A stretch of DNA of 64,000 nt from Plectrocnemia conspersa (GCA_009617715.1 VTFK01000512.1:155613-219612); one strand, 5' to 3'. Positions 34,681 through 45,254 are shown, counted from the stretch's first letter. Program-made: numbers and translations. The notes: a model not told the origin generated them from the letters alone.

Positions 34681-35790
34681 ATCCTTTTAAGCATGGCTGT
34701 ATAATCGAAGTCAAAAACGCGGAATCGTGACATTTTAGATAATAAAAAATCAACAGACTCAATTTTTTTTTCTTTTGCTAAATATTTTTTTTAGGTAAAA
34801 ACATGCCTTTATAGTGTCACATTTAAATTATAAATAAATAAAATATGATTTTTAAATTATTAAAATCATAACAACATAACAATTTTTAATGTATAATTAT
34901 ATTATTCTAACTTTTTAATAATTTAAACATAGTAGTTTGTATTATTATGTTAGAAAAAGTGTTGAGTCGGAATCGGTGTCGGTATATTTTGAAACGACTC
35001 TAAAATACTACAATATATTTTTGTTAACTTGTGAATATTTCTGAGGTCTTTTACACATGCCTTATCCTCAAAACTAAGAGCTGTGGAGTCGTAGTTGAAG
35101 TCAGAAACGTATTTTTAACTTTCTAAGTGAGAAATTCACTCATAACGACTATAAAAATGATTTTTTTCTCGCATTGACGGGATTTGTCGTCACGCCCATC
35201 ACAATAATCGTGATAACGGAATAAGTCGTCATACTCATTTAAAATGAAGTCAATTTGTAATTTATTGTCATACACAAAACCCCATATATTTTTTTAAAAA
35301 TAAATACATATATAAAAATGTTTTATATGTAATAAATTTTAATATAAAAATCAAATATGAAGAAAAAAATTAGAATTAACAATTAAAATTTATGACGAGT
35401 TAACTCGTCATACCCATTAAATTAGCAGTTTTTCTGTGATAAATTTATTTTAAGTACCCATATATTTTTTTTTAAATAAATACATATTTTTATATGTGCC
35501 TATAAATAAGAAAGGCAGGATTAAAAAAATATTTTTATTAAAAAACAATTATAAATTGCGTAAAAATCATATCAGCCAGAAACCACAGTGGACGTAAAAA
35601 ATTTTAAAATGAAATCAAAAAATTAAATTTTTTTTTATAATTTTTGACATAATTTTTACTGCGATAGTGCCAAAGTCGGAGTTGCGGTCGAAACATTGGA
35701 AAAAGTCAGAAACAGTAAATTTTGAAACGATACATTTTTTTTTTTATTTTGCACGGTAAATTTTGAAACGACAATGAAAAGCCCTGTTTT
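34680..35790. repeat. R11 degenerate repeat cluster with an internal duplication
   Basis: GTCGGAGT-type strings recur: ATCGAAGTCAAAAACGCGGA (34707), GAGTCGGAATCGGTGTCGG (34964), GGAGTCGTAGTTGAAGTCAG (35086), AGTCGGAGTTGCGGTCG (35673) and GAAAAAGTCAGAAACAGTA (35699), often near a TTTTGAAACGAC motif. Between them, about 35226-35345 and 35400-35515 are two diverged copies that share CGTCATACYCATT, ACCCATATATTTTTTT and AAATAAATACATAT. Confidence 0.5.
35392..35411. repeat. Perfect 20-bp palindrome
   Basis: ATGACGAGTT directly followed by its exact inverse AACTCGTCAT, with no loop. It sits at the start of the second copy of the internal duplication in R11. It could be the remains of an inverted terminal end or a dimeric protein-binding site. 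Confidence 0.8.
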
Positions 35791-36120
35791 TGGTTACGAC
35801 GATGAGTAACATAATCTATATATTGGAAAGTGTCTTCTGAGAAGGGGGGGGGGATTACCGGCCAAGGGCGGAGCTCTGATGGTGGGTCCGATGTCAAATC
35901 GTTCTGAAAAGGTATTTGGTTTTTATCTGCTATTGTATCTCAGCGCTTTTAGAAACGTTAGAATACGATTTGATGAGTTCTCACAGAAGCTTGAATGTCA
36001 CAAACTCTAGTTTTGGATTCCGGAACATTTGTAAGAGTCACTATCGCGAAGAGCTAGAACGATTCGCCTATGATCGTCGCCATCCAGTTCCCCAAATTGG
36101 ATCTATCTAATTTCAGCTAC
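35791..36120. other. Moderate-GC unclassified block
   Basis: Starts near a G-run of 9-10 (about 35844-35853). A 64-codon frame (35916-36110) ends in it with no recognised domain. Confidence 0.35.
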
Positions 36121-36415
36121 TAGATGCATTTAATTTTATTTTTTTATAATTTTTTAATAATGCGTTTGACCACCATGACCTAACAGTTTTAAACGACATT
36201 CAAAATAATAACATTTCTCAGTGCAATACTAAATATTTTGTGACATCAAGAAACTAATTAAAATCTAAGAAAATAAACAAATAAAGGATGCACAATATTA
36301 TTTTTCCAGTAAATGAAATTTATATTAGACAACTGTTTTTATCTCGATACACAATCAGTCTACAAAGGGAAGAATTTTAAAATAGATTAAACTTAAATTA
36401 CAGCTTTTGATTATC
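36121..36415. other. AT-rich non-coding stretch
   Basis: Nothing recognised. Confidence 0.5.
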
Positions 36416-37620
36416 CTAAAAATAATGTCGAGCACCGCCCCGCGACAGGTGCCAGCAAACAGGAACGTATTTCTCCCCTAGCCGTTGAAAGTCGGTAACT
36501 GAATCCGTCAAATCTAACAGTCGGCATAAGTAAATAGTCTTATTCCGTTTATCGGTCGGAGCCGAAAACAAACGTCGGTAAACGTAGTTTCGATTATTAC
36601 ATTCGAACGTGCTCGAAATTACAATGCTCCATACGCACAATGCTTCGAAGATAAAACTTAACACCGGAGTGCCGTATTCACATGCAAATGAGGAGGCCGA
36701 GTCAAATGCACTGTCAAACAATGAGGACAGCAGACAAGATTCTACCACCTCATATTTCAACCAAAACGGACGAAAAATCATCTTAGTTAATATATATATA
36801 TAATACTTTTACGAGATGAATATTTTCTTATACCACCCTTTATAGACTGTAAATAAGTTTTTCACGTCCGCAGTACAGTAATGATTAAAAATATTTTCAT
36901 ATCACAGTAGATAACGCATTTATTTATTTTTATAATCTTACGATCGATTTGGACAAAGAAAGAAAAGTACATTAAGGCGTTATGCAGCAAAGATTAAGCA
37001 CCGGCATTATGCAGCCTTACGCGAAAATGATTGCGCCAGAAAAAAATAAGCATTCTTGTAGGGAGGCAAAGTATATTTTCGTGCAACTTTTCACGGACCA
37101 TTTCCCCCATCAGACGCTCGCTTTATTCTATAACACTTGATTTCGGCTAAAAGATGTGGTGCGAAACGACACGTCGCGTCGCACATAACAACGCGCATAG
37201 TTTTCGATTTATAGTGTGTATATTTCGGGTTCGATCCTCGCGAGTGTGAGTAAACAGCCGAGAAGAGAGCCGGATACAAGCGCCGCATATGAAATTTATG
37301 CACATAAGTTTAGGGCCCTCCCGCTGATAACTGGATTTTCTCCGTCGAGATGGATACCTTTGCCAAAACCTATACTTTATTGCACAAAAACGATATTACG
37401 CCAGCGCTGCCGATATTGGATGTTGCCAATAAACACACATAATACTTTTTTTATTACGTCCATACCCTTAACATACCTGCTACTTTTAGATTTTATTCTA
37501 AATTGCACTCTAGAGTATGAATATTTTAGTTTTCTCTTCGTAGCAATCATGTTTGCTATTGTTATTTTCGCGGCGGTAGCAGTAAATAAAGCTTTACATC
37601 GCAACGCATGAGAAATGTAA
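36416..37620. other. Pair of CpG-containing unique islands
   Basis: Two moderate-GC blocks (about 36420-36790 and 36950-37430) separated by AT-rich DNA. Minus 36416-36781 (121 codons) and plus 37216-37611 (131 codons, with hydrophobic stretches late on) are open, but other strands and frames overlap them and no family is recognised. I favour conserved non-coding DNA. Confidence 0.4.
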
Positions 37621-37859
37621 AATCAGGGGAAGACATTTTCTTGATTTCAGTATCAAAATTGTCATGCCCTGAATGAAGAAGCTATGATACAAACAATTTC
37701 TGAACCTATTAAGACATTCGAGTCAGATACAACGTCACATTTATCTCTTTTTATGAAGAACACAAAGTACAGAAATAATCCTAATTTATCTTCCTTATAA
37801 ACTGCACTTTAATTAACAACGATCCTCTGGATATAAACTACATTTATATATGTACATTA
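37621..37859. other. AT-rich non-coding stretch
   Basis: Nothing recognised. Confidence 0.5.
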
Positions 37860-38020
37860 TTCCATGTCATAAAGAAGTATCTATACCATAAAACATATGA
37901 CATATCATTTTTACATGTCATTCTGAATTTCAACGTTTAAATTAAAAGTTGAGCTGAACAACGACGAAGTGATAACTAATTACGTGCTACTGCAATACGT
38001 AAAGACAAGATAATGTGATG
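37860..38020 (+). repeat. R4 dispersed repeat, copy 3
   Basis: TTAAAAGTTGAGCTGAACAA, then TACGTGCTACTGCAATACGT followed by AAAGACAAGATAA. It corresponds to 23080-23165 and 30880-30965. Confidence 0.55.
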
Positions 38021-38309
38021 AATAAAATTAATTAAAATAAATAAGTCCGAATCTATCCCATTTGAAGCCGGTTGATAATACTAGTACATTTTATACAAGT
38101 ATCTATTCTAAAATCAAGTTTGCAAAAAAGATTTTTTTTTGCTTCAATATTCTAGCAATACATAATGCTACAAAAGATACAAAAAATCATTTAACCTTTT
38201 ACTTATATATTTTACTCATATTTATTCATGGAATTTGGAACATTGTTGTTTAATAACAATAGTAAATATTATAAACAAAATTTTTGATTGAGACAACTTA
38301 AGATATACA

Positions 38310-38810
38310 CTCACGATTTTGAAATAACACGGTCCAAAAAAATATTGAATACATATTTTTACTATATTTTTACACGATTCCCGGAAATTCCAACTTGAAA
38401 GAGACGAGCTATTTCTTTGGATGAAAAGTTTTGGGAGAGGCGAAGGTTCCACATCTGTGGGTAAAGGTTTTAGTCAGAACAGAGCAACTATTAGTATAAT
38501 TAAAAATAATAAAGATTCCATCCGAAAATCAGTTATTTCTGGATCAAAAATTAGTTCCAAAGAAGATGAAAAAACTTTTACTTTTGTATTATTTTACCCT
38601 AATTAAAATACGTACGTATGTATAATATTTTAATGAAAATATTTTTATAATTTATTTATTTGGTTTTAATTATTATATTTTTTTACACGATTTTTTAAAC
38701 AATAATGTTGTACTTTTTTCAAATAACACGGTTTTTTAAATTTAGGGAAGCATACTATCACTTTTTTTTTACACGGTTTTTCTGAGTTGGGTGTAATTTG
38801 ATTTATTTTT
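38310..38810 (+). pseudogene. Tigger/pogo-type transposase relic
   Basis: Frame 38421-38606 reads RGEGSTSVGKGF, then NRATISIIKNNKDSIRKSV, then SGSKISSK. This is the N-terminal DNA-binding helix-turn-helix of Tigger/pogo elements, whose usual pattern is ERGES.SSI.K.LGINRATVRTI.KNKDKI.KSV.SGT.IS.K. The frame ends soon after, with no CENP-B-type HTH or DDE domain left. Flanks carry AACACGGTCC, ACACGATTCCC and, 3', AATAACACGGTTTTTTAA and ACACGGTTTTTCTGAG motifs that may be remnants of the element's ends. Internally deleted and non-functional. Confidence 0.6.
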
Positions 38811-38892
38811 ATCTGTAATTAATTATCCATTAATTTTACAGCTTTCTAATTTTTATTTTCTAAAATAATTTTGATATTTTTAAAAATATTTT

Positions 38893-39190
38893 TTATATTT
38901 TAAATTGCTTATTATTAGCATTAATAAACAATTTATTATAATAATCTGCTTTAAGTTTTCTTAGAAAAGCAGTAACAGCATTTCTAGTTAAGTTTTTTTT
39001 ATGGGTTAAGATAATACTAGGTTGTACCTTCCATTCGCGATGATGACAAATATTTATATTTTTAATAAAGTTATTTAGATGTTCATCAAACCATAAACTT
39101 ATACTTTTATTATCTGATCAAGGTTTTGTATAGCGATTTTAATTTTATTTATAAAATTATGAAAAACATTGACATTTTCTAATAAATGGA
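38893..39190 (-). pseudogene. LINE ORF2 relic (endonuclease-RT linker)
   Basis: On the minus strand one frame is open for about 70 codons (39105 down to 38896), containing SLWFDEHLNNFIKN, REWKVQPSIILTHKK and AVTAFLRKLKADYYNKLF. This resembles the linker between endonuclease and RT in Jockey/CR1-like LINEs (PWFD.EL..LI..R; R..V...IRKAK.DYY.KLF). A frameshift at a short A-run near 39106-39110 separates an upstream piece (FHNFINKIKIAIQNL). No endonuclease or RT catalytic motif is present. It may belong to the same family as 23640-24333. Confidence 0.5.
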
Positions 39191-39214
39191 AAATTATATC
39201 ATATTTTATGTAAT

Positions 39215-39400
39215 TAGTTCACACTTTTATTAGGTCAAGTGGTGTTTGGTTAATTCGTGTAGGTTAGATAGATTTGGGTTTGAACAACAAATGTACGTTT
39301 CGCAACTGTCAAATTGAGTTTCATAGACTTTTTAGAACAGCATATATTTTCGCTATCAGTTAAATGCCCTATCTGCCCCCCTACTCACTTATTTTAAATT
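39215..39400 (-). repeat. R8 module, inverted copy
   Basis: TTATTAGGTCAAGTGGTGTT, GGTTAATTCGTGTAGGTTAG, TTTGGGTTTGAACAAC, then TCGCAACTGTCAAATTGAGT and TTCATAGACTTTTTAGAA. Nearly the same order occurs at 47090-47210; the complement occurs at 32040-32110 and 43550-43620. Confidence 0.6.
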
Positions 39401-39650
39401 ATGTTCCAAATAATATTGAGCTAATTATATTTGTGAGAATATCCTACATGTATAAAATAAAATAAAAATATTCCCATGACTTAAAAAATTAGATCCATGG
39501 CTTACATGACTTTCTGAACTTCATTGATTAACTATTTTTTTATTTGCGCTTACAAATATTACGTAGATTTTTAAATATTATTGATGTGAAACCCCCACTT
39601 TCTTAGTACTTCGATTCTCCTTATGCTTAAAAAATTAAATTCGAATTAAA
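39401..39650. other. AT-rich non-coding stretch
   Basis: Contains a short C-rich R2-like trace (CTGCCCCCCTACTC near 39373, just upstream). Otherwise nothing. Confidence 0.45.
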
Positions 39651-40000
39651 TCTCTGGTGTCTTTACACCCACGCATCGCGAGATAAAAGCGAATTAGGGT
39701 AGTTATAAATTAGCGTTCGGCGAGGTGAGATAGAAGAGCGTCGCTTTCGAAATTAACATTTCTTTCATTAATATCTTGTAATATTTTCGTCTGCTGCATG
39801 CATAAGTAATCGGCGAATAATACAAAAATCTCGGCGAGGAGAGAGAGAGAACGAGAGAGTCCGGCTAAATATTATCTCTCTCCTCGGGATCGAGGGGAGA
39901 CGAGATGTAGTGTCTTATTTAGCGATCGCGCACGTGCGGCGCCACGTGCGTCAAGGTGAGTCGGCGTAATGAGATGTTAAATTTATTCGGTCCGCATAAG
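39650..40000 (+). promoter_or_regulatory. Candidate promoter and first exon end
   Basis: A purine-rich GAGA-type tract (39838-39862, GAGAGAGAGAACGAGAGAG) is followed by a second one near 39890. Two CACGTG E-boxes lie at 39931-39936 and 39943-39948 inside the near-palindrome GCACGTGCGGCGCCACGTGC. An excellent donor site (TCAAG before GTGAGT) follows 39955. This combination is typical of an animal promoter with a short untranslated first exon on the + strand. No TATA box is evident and no downstream acceptor is proven, so an enhancer is possible. Confidence 0.35.
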
Positions 40001-40014
40001 AATCATATTCGTGT

Positions 40015-40281
40015 ATGAAATTGGGCCTCGCCGCATTATACTTTGTGTTATTATGTATGACGGAGGGGGCGGAGGGTGGCGGAATTCATGAAGCGCTCCT
40101 CCTTACCATTGCAAAGTTCCGCTCAACTTTGCCTGAATATTGTATACGGACCGAAGGCCTATGGGCGTCACAGAGGAGAGATGTATTATTAATTGCCCTT
40201 AACTCTCAGCGGTCCAACTGGATGACGGCGATGACTGCGGTGATTCTTCCGTTACGGTCCAAAATCATAAACTACATATAA
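40015..40281 (+). CDS. Doubtful 88-codon frame with a signal-peptide-like start
   Basis: The frame begins MKLGLAALYFVLLCMT followed by EGAEGGG: a basic residue, a hydrophobic core of about 13 residues, then small residues where signal peptidase could cut. The remaining 65 residues have one cysteine (YCIRTEG) and match nothing I know. It lies within the CpG-rich region, 60 bases after the donor-like site, so it would be intronic if that donor is used. Chance is a serious alternative because GC-rich DNA is poor in stops. Confidence 0.12.
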   Translation: MKLGLAALYFVLLCMTEGAEGGGIHEALLLTIAKFRSTLPEYCIRTEGLWASQRRDVLLIALNSQRSNWMTAMTAVILPLRSKIINYI

Positions 40282-40539
40282 GACCATTAACCTCTAAACT
40301 TTAATAAATAAACAGTCTATAGACACATATTGTATTACCAATTAGCTGAAATGTGTATTTCACTATATTGAGCAATGCGGCGCATCTATGACGAAGCAGA
40401 AGACGAAACGATTGCGAAGATTGACTGTGAAAAATGTTTCTCTTGCTCTAGTTTTGTAATTAAGTCACTTAACATATGTATCATTAGCAAGCAAGAAGTA
40501 TCTACTTAATGTTTGAAATAATAAGAATAGTATAATTTG
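40282..40539. other. Moderate-GC spacer
   Basis: Lies between two halves of the CpG-rich region. Nothing specific seen. Confidence 0.4.
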
Positions 40540-41149
40540 GGCGCAAATGCGAGGGCAGCGAAAAGAGACCTCGAGGGGTCTTCCTCGGTACGCGACCGCG
40601 AGCCGACCCGCCAGAATGGCCATATTAACTTGTTAATTAGGTCCATAATACGACTTGCAGATGAGGCGGAGACTCTGGGAGCGAATACATAAAAAGGTGG
40701 CCGGGTGTAAGCCGATAGAGGCATCGGCGACTGCGGCGGCCGCGCTTTTGCCGGTTCATAAATAAGTGCGAGTATAAAGTGAGCCGTATTCAACAACCCC
40801 TGGTGCTGTATGCATAACCAATTGGTGGAGGCATGAAGCTTTCGGTGGATGGTATAAAATTCGCATCGGCCGAACTGATGGCAACCATTCTTGCATCACT
40901 ACCCACCGCGAAAGTGTCTTCGGAGGTCCTGCTCCGGCGACGGCGCTTCGACGACGCCGCGCAGAGAGAAAGCGCCGCACGACAACGCGATGGACGCCCG
41001 TTGGTCGATCCTGGCGACAGGTACGCGCACACATACACACGCGAGTGTAATTCGAGACGAAGAAGTGCGAGTGTGTTTGTGCTACGCTATACGTACCGGA
41101 GACCCGCAGTGCGCGATACACCCACACACACTAACATATACTCCCACAC
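40540..41149 (+). promoter_or_regulatory. CpG-rich island, candidate 5' exon ending at 41020
   Basis: The most GC- and CpG-rich part of the window (about 40540-41020). A donor-like site (GCGACAG before GTACGC) follows 41020, and the sequence beyond becomes an AC-rich, then AT-rich stretch that looks intronic. An ATG at 40990 in a fair context would give a 31-base coding start (MDARWSILAT); an alternative ATG at 40833 is open to the donor for 188 bases with an arginine-rich, low-complexity translation. The opposite strand is also open, so coding is unproven. CCAAT (40819) lies upstream. Confidence 0.3.
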
Positions 41150-41280
41150 ACATCACATAACCTAAATTTTATGCACGTACACAAATAACCACATAACCTA
41201 ACTTTAATTTACCGCGACACACTACATAACCTAACATATCTACAATAAGAAACATAACCTAAACATAAATATTTCTCAAT
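41150..41280 (+). repeat. Irregular CATAACCTAA motif cluster
   Basis: CATAACCTAA occurs at about 41155, 41192, 41224 and 41261, giving four copies in about 120 bases at uneven spacing, each followed by A/T-rich DNA. CCTAA resembles the insect telomere unit, but the irregular spacing argues against a telomeric tract. Confidence 0.6.
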
Positions 41281-41517
41281 TTCTTTTTTGTGATAAATAA
41301 TATTTAATACTAATATTAAAAAATCGATGCTTTAACAGCTTTTCATACATACAATAAAGGGGCAGGTGTAAATTATTAATATTTTGTAATAATATGTAAT
41401 ATATAAAGAGAATCTATTCCAGATAAAATTCATATTTTTCAATAAAAATATAACATTATAAGAAAGAGTTACTTAATATTGTACACATGTTACAGTCACC
41501 CAAACCATTTAAACACA
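41281..41517. other. AT-rich non-coding stretch
   Basis: Nothing recognised. Confidence 0.5.
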
Positions 41518-42770
41518 GTTTCACGACACAACGTTAACCGACATAATGTTAACGACTCAATGTTAACGCGACTATAGCGCAAACAAAAATTACGTGAATT
41601 TCGATTATAGATAATCAATATATACATATATTTTTATTAAAAAATATGTCAATATGATTTAAATTTAAAAATATTATGTTTTAAAAATATTTTACAATTA
41701 TATTATTAATTTAAATTGACATTTCATAATTGTACTCAAAGTTTTACTTAAAAATAGATAAGAATAAATTGCAGTTGGAATTAAAATTAAAATAAATTTG
41801 ACAATCAAACAATCATCTATGTTCAGAATTTTTGCTGTGTAGAATTTTCATGTGCGCAATTTTCTTTTACACAATAATCTGGTCACAAGCATTAAAATAT
41901 ATGTTATTTATTAAAAAATTAATTAATTTTGTAATATATTTAAATAAATATCTATTCAATAATGTTATAAAATAGTATATTTACAATATATAATAATTTT
42001 TAAACAAATTTAGAACTTTTTATTTAATAAGTGTTGTATTTCACAAAATGATTATAAAGAAAATTTATAAAAGTCGAAATTGTAAATCTTTTGACAATAA
42101 TAAATAAAATATAAGGATTAAAAATCGATAAAATATAAATATAACATAAGCATATAAAACATATAAATATCAAAGACGACATATGCATTTTCTATAGACG
42201 TATTTTAAATGTACATATGTATATCTTTATACGTTTTAAATAAATATTACAAAGATAATTATAAATAGTATGTATTATCAAACCTATACTTAAATTAAAA
42301 TTTGTATAAGTTTTGTGCTACATCTCTAGAATTTATTCAGTTTTGTAAATTGTATATAAAATAATAAATTAATATTGAATAAATTTTTTTGCTTTATTTA
42401 TTTTTAATTTTTGCCTCAATATTTATAAGTTTTATATGCTTATATTTTATTTATACATTATCGATTTTTTAATTCTAATATTTTATTAATTCAATATATA
42501 AAACTTATTTGAAAACAGAACATTTTAAATTTTGACTTTTTGTGAAATAAATATTTACTTTTAAAATTCTAAATTTTTCAAAAATTTTCTCCCATTTTTA
42601 AATTAAACCATACATGCACATCGTAAATTTATTGTTTTATATTAAAATAAAATTAATTCATATATATAATATAAATGTTAACATTATGTCGTGTTAACAA
42701 TTTGTTGGGGAGCGCTATGTCGCATTTACGTTTAGACGTTAACATTATCTCGAGTGTTTTGTCGTGAAAC
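41518..42770. mobile_element. Unclassified DNA element with inverted ends (1253 bp)
   Basis: Left end GTTTCACGACACAACGTTAA and, reversed, right end GTTTCACGACAAAACACTCG share the first 11 bases, and the similarity goes on for about 60 bases. Subterminal copies of ATAATGTTAACG or close variants occur about three times on the left (41541-41573) and twice on the right, where AACATTATGTCGTGTTAAC is at about 42679. Both ends also carry GCGACTATAGCGC or GCGACATAGCGC. The interior is plain AT-rich DNA with no reading frame, so this would be non-autonomous. No clear target duplication. Superfamily unknown. Confidence 0.65.
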
Positions 42771-42949
42771 GGATCAGAGGAAAATGAAACAGCAAGTAGT
42801 TTAAAAAGTAGTATAGTTAAATATGTTCAATAGTTCAAATAAATATATAACAGTCTTATAATAATATTTCAAGAAAACGCAATGATGTAAAATAAGATAG
42901 CTATTTGCACCTATGTGTATTTGGCTTAAGAATCGTCCTATACTTTGGT
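42771..42949. other. AT-rich non-coding stretch
   Basis: Nothing recognised. Confidence 0.5.
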
Positions 42950-44205
42950 ATTGTTTTGTTTAATACTCAAAAGTATCTTATTAAAAGCGAATTTATATGT
43001 TGTAAAATATCTATAAAACTCAATTTAACGGTTGCGAAACGTCGATTTGCTTTTTAACCCAAAACTTACCTAAACAAATTATTTTAATGAAAGTGCTAAA
43101 ACTAGCATGTAGAACGTATTTACTACTAGCATTTTTTCTTCTAAATAAAACTAGACTAAAGATTTACATTATTTTTTTCAGATTTCTTTTTATCCATTTT
43201 TACATTGAAGGCAATAATAAATTGCTGTGCATGATTCTTTTTTTTATCTATCTGATCTTAAAATAGAAACAGAATTCCGCAATGTTCTCGTGAATAAATA
43301 TCTTACGCAGAAAATTTATAAAGGAGAAGAAGAAAATACAAAAAAAAATATCCTCAGAGGTTAGGAATATTTTGCCTGCAAATCACCGCCAGCAATTATT
43401 AGCTAGCAGTTTACCATCGCGTTAATTGATCACATAAATAATTTATAAGCTGCAAATAATTGCTAGCATATTTACTGTCTATAAGCAATGATATATGCTT
43501 ATACAAGTCTAAATAATCTTTTTTTAAAAGAGGTTTAAAAAATATGCTATTCTAAAATGTCTACGAAACTCAATTTGACAGTTGCGAAACGTCTATTTGC
43601 TATCTAATCTAAACAAAATAATCTAAGTTAAAATCAAAATTAGTTTAAGAATTTTTATTTAATTTGAAACGTTTTGCAACTGTAACAAAGAAGTTATATT
43701 TTTAATTGTATGAATTTAATTTTAATAAATAGTTTAGTTAAAATGAACAAACAATTTATGATTCCATTGGTCAATATACGTGAAACTGTATTTATTCACT
43801 GCGTATATGGTAAAAATAACATTTTATTTTTCAATTTAAAATGACAAAAAAATTATATGTATTAAATGTATTGCCTGAAGATAAAATATGCTATCAAATA
43901 TTTGTACGCTATAAATTGGTAATGCGATCAATTGACAAGCTGGTGATTAATTGCTGACATCAAAAATGCATGTCAAAATCAATAAAAATCGTGCCGTTGC
44001 CGTTATAGTGGGAACGCTCGGTTATCTACTACTTCTCTGACTTTTTATAATAATATTAAGTAATAAAATAGAGCACATCTAAGCCGAATTTTGACCAATA
44101 GCAGAGCACAAAAAACAATTATCACTTCTCAGAAAGTAAAAATCCACGTATAAATTTTGCTTTGCCATTGTAGTGGGAACGCTCGGTAATCTAGAGCTCT
44201 AACCG
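42950..44205. repeat. Composite repeat: R8, R9, R8, R9, then R1 copy E
   Basis: R8 signatures at about 43010-43080 and 43550-43620 (CTCAATTTGACAGTTGCGAA). R9 at about 43380-43490 (AATCACCGCCAGCAATTATT, AGCTAGCAGTTTACC) and 43925-43965 (GCTGGTGATTAATTGCTG). R1 at 43970-44200, in one orientation (AATCGTGCCGTTGCCG, GTGGGAACGCTCGGTTATCT, AAGCCGAATTTTGACCAATA). The close interleaving is the best evidence that these modules belong to one family. Confidence 0.6.
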
Positions 44206-45219
44206 ACCGAAAAGTGAAGGGGGAGGGCAGAAATGCTACTAAAATGAACACTACTAAAACACTAAAATCTAACCTATATTCTATCGTGTATTCATAAGAA
44301 ACACGTATAACATATTTTTTTATAATCGACTCTTCATTGTATTTACATGGATAGAAAATTACGGATGCAATATGTTGATTTTATGTATAAAGCTTCACAA
44401 TTGTTGTTGATATTTTTTTAGCCTTGAAATAATGTTTGATTATGTTAACCCCAATATAGGGTCACAATCGAATCGATTGTTTTATTATACCAAGAAGTTT
44501 TCAATTTGTTTTTTTTTTATACATTTTTTAATTAAGTTTTTATATTAGCAGTAAACTCTTCGATCGTATTTGTTAAAGGGCTTAGTAATAGCATTCGTAG
44601 TAATACAATATAAATTCACGCAAACGCTATTGTTGGGGTAATATCGCATCAAAGATAAGAAGTGACGTTAGATTTAGGGAACCTCCCCTATTTTCCGGAG
44701 TATAAGAAGGAAACGCTTTTCGTTTTATACACTTGTGTGTTTTCTATTAGCGTGTAATTTATATTCGCAAGTGTTTGTATCGACTTTAATATTTACAATA
44801 AAATTAATTAAAAAGTATATATTACGAGTTTTATTTTCTATAATACTAACTTTCCGACTAACATCCGAGTTTTTGTGGAAAAGCACGAAAGCCTCGTATA
44901 ACCCCGCCCCCTGTGAAATATCGCTCGATGTAGGAACGTCACAGCCACAAAGCTGGATCTCGGTTTCTCAATTTATTTGCTACGTTGTATATAAAGTTTT
45001 TGCGCTTTTATAAAACACAGAAACAATACAATGAACACGTATAAAATATAATATTTACATTAAAATTGTACGAAAGTGCTATTTTTCCCCTTCAAAGGCA
45101 CGTGTAACCTTTGGGTTATCCTAGCATTTTTTGTGCTTTGTTATTATTTCATTTGCATTTATTTTGAGTAAATAGTTATTTTTCTGCGTACGCTGAATTA
45201 AATATAATATGAATAAAAT
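44206..45219. other. AT-rich stretch with a moderate-GC patch
   Basis: A GGGGGAGGGCAGAAATGC R2-like trace lies at 44219. The patch 44640-45115 is somewhat richer in GC and holds a 92-codon frame (44735-45013) with hydrophobic stretches but no known domain. I do not call a gene. Confidence 0.4.
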
Positions 45220-45254
45220 TTAAGGTATAATTTTTCGTGAAAATTATACCTTAA
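45220..45254. repeat. Perfect 15-bp hairpin
   Basis: TTAAGGTATAATTTT and its exact inverse AAAATTATACCTTAA are separated by the loop TCGTG. Isolated; function unknown. Confidence 0.85.

Noticed and set aside
36416..36781. 121-codon minus-strand frame
   Set aside because: No recognisable domain and an overlapping frame on the plus strand; most likely chance in a unique island.
37216..37611. 131-codon plus-strand frame with hydrophobic stretches
   Set aside because: It runs from a GC-rich island into AT-rich DNA, is overlapped by frames on the other strand, and shows no family motif. The hydrophobic parts come from T-rich codons.
41150..41280. Telomeric or interstitial telomere repeat
   Set aside because: CCTAA-containing motifs are spaced about 30-37 bases apart rather than head to tail every 5 bases.
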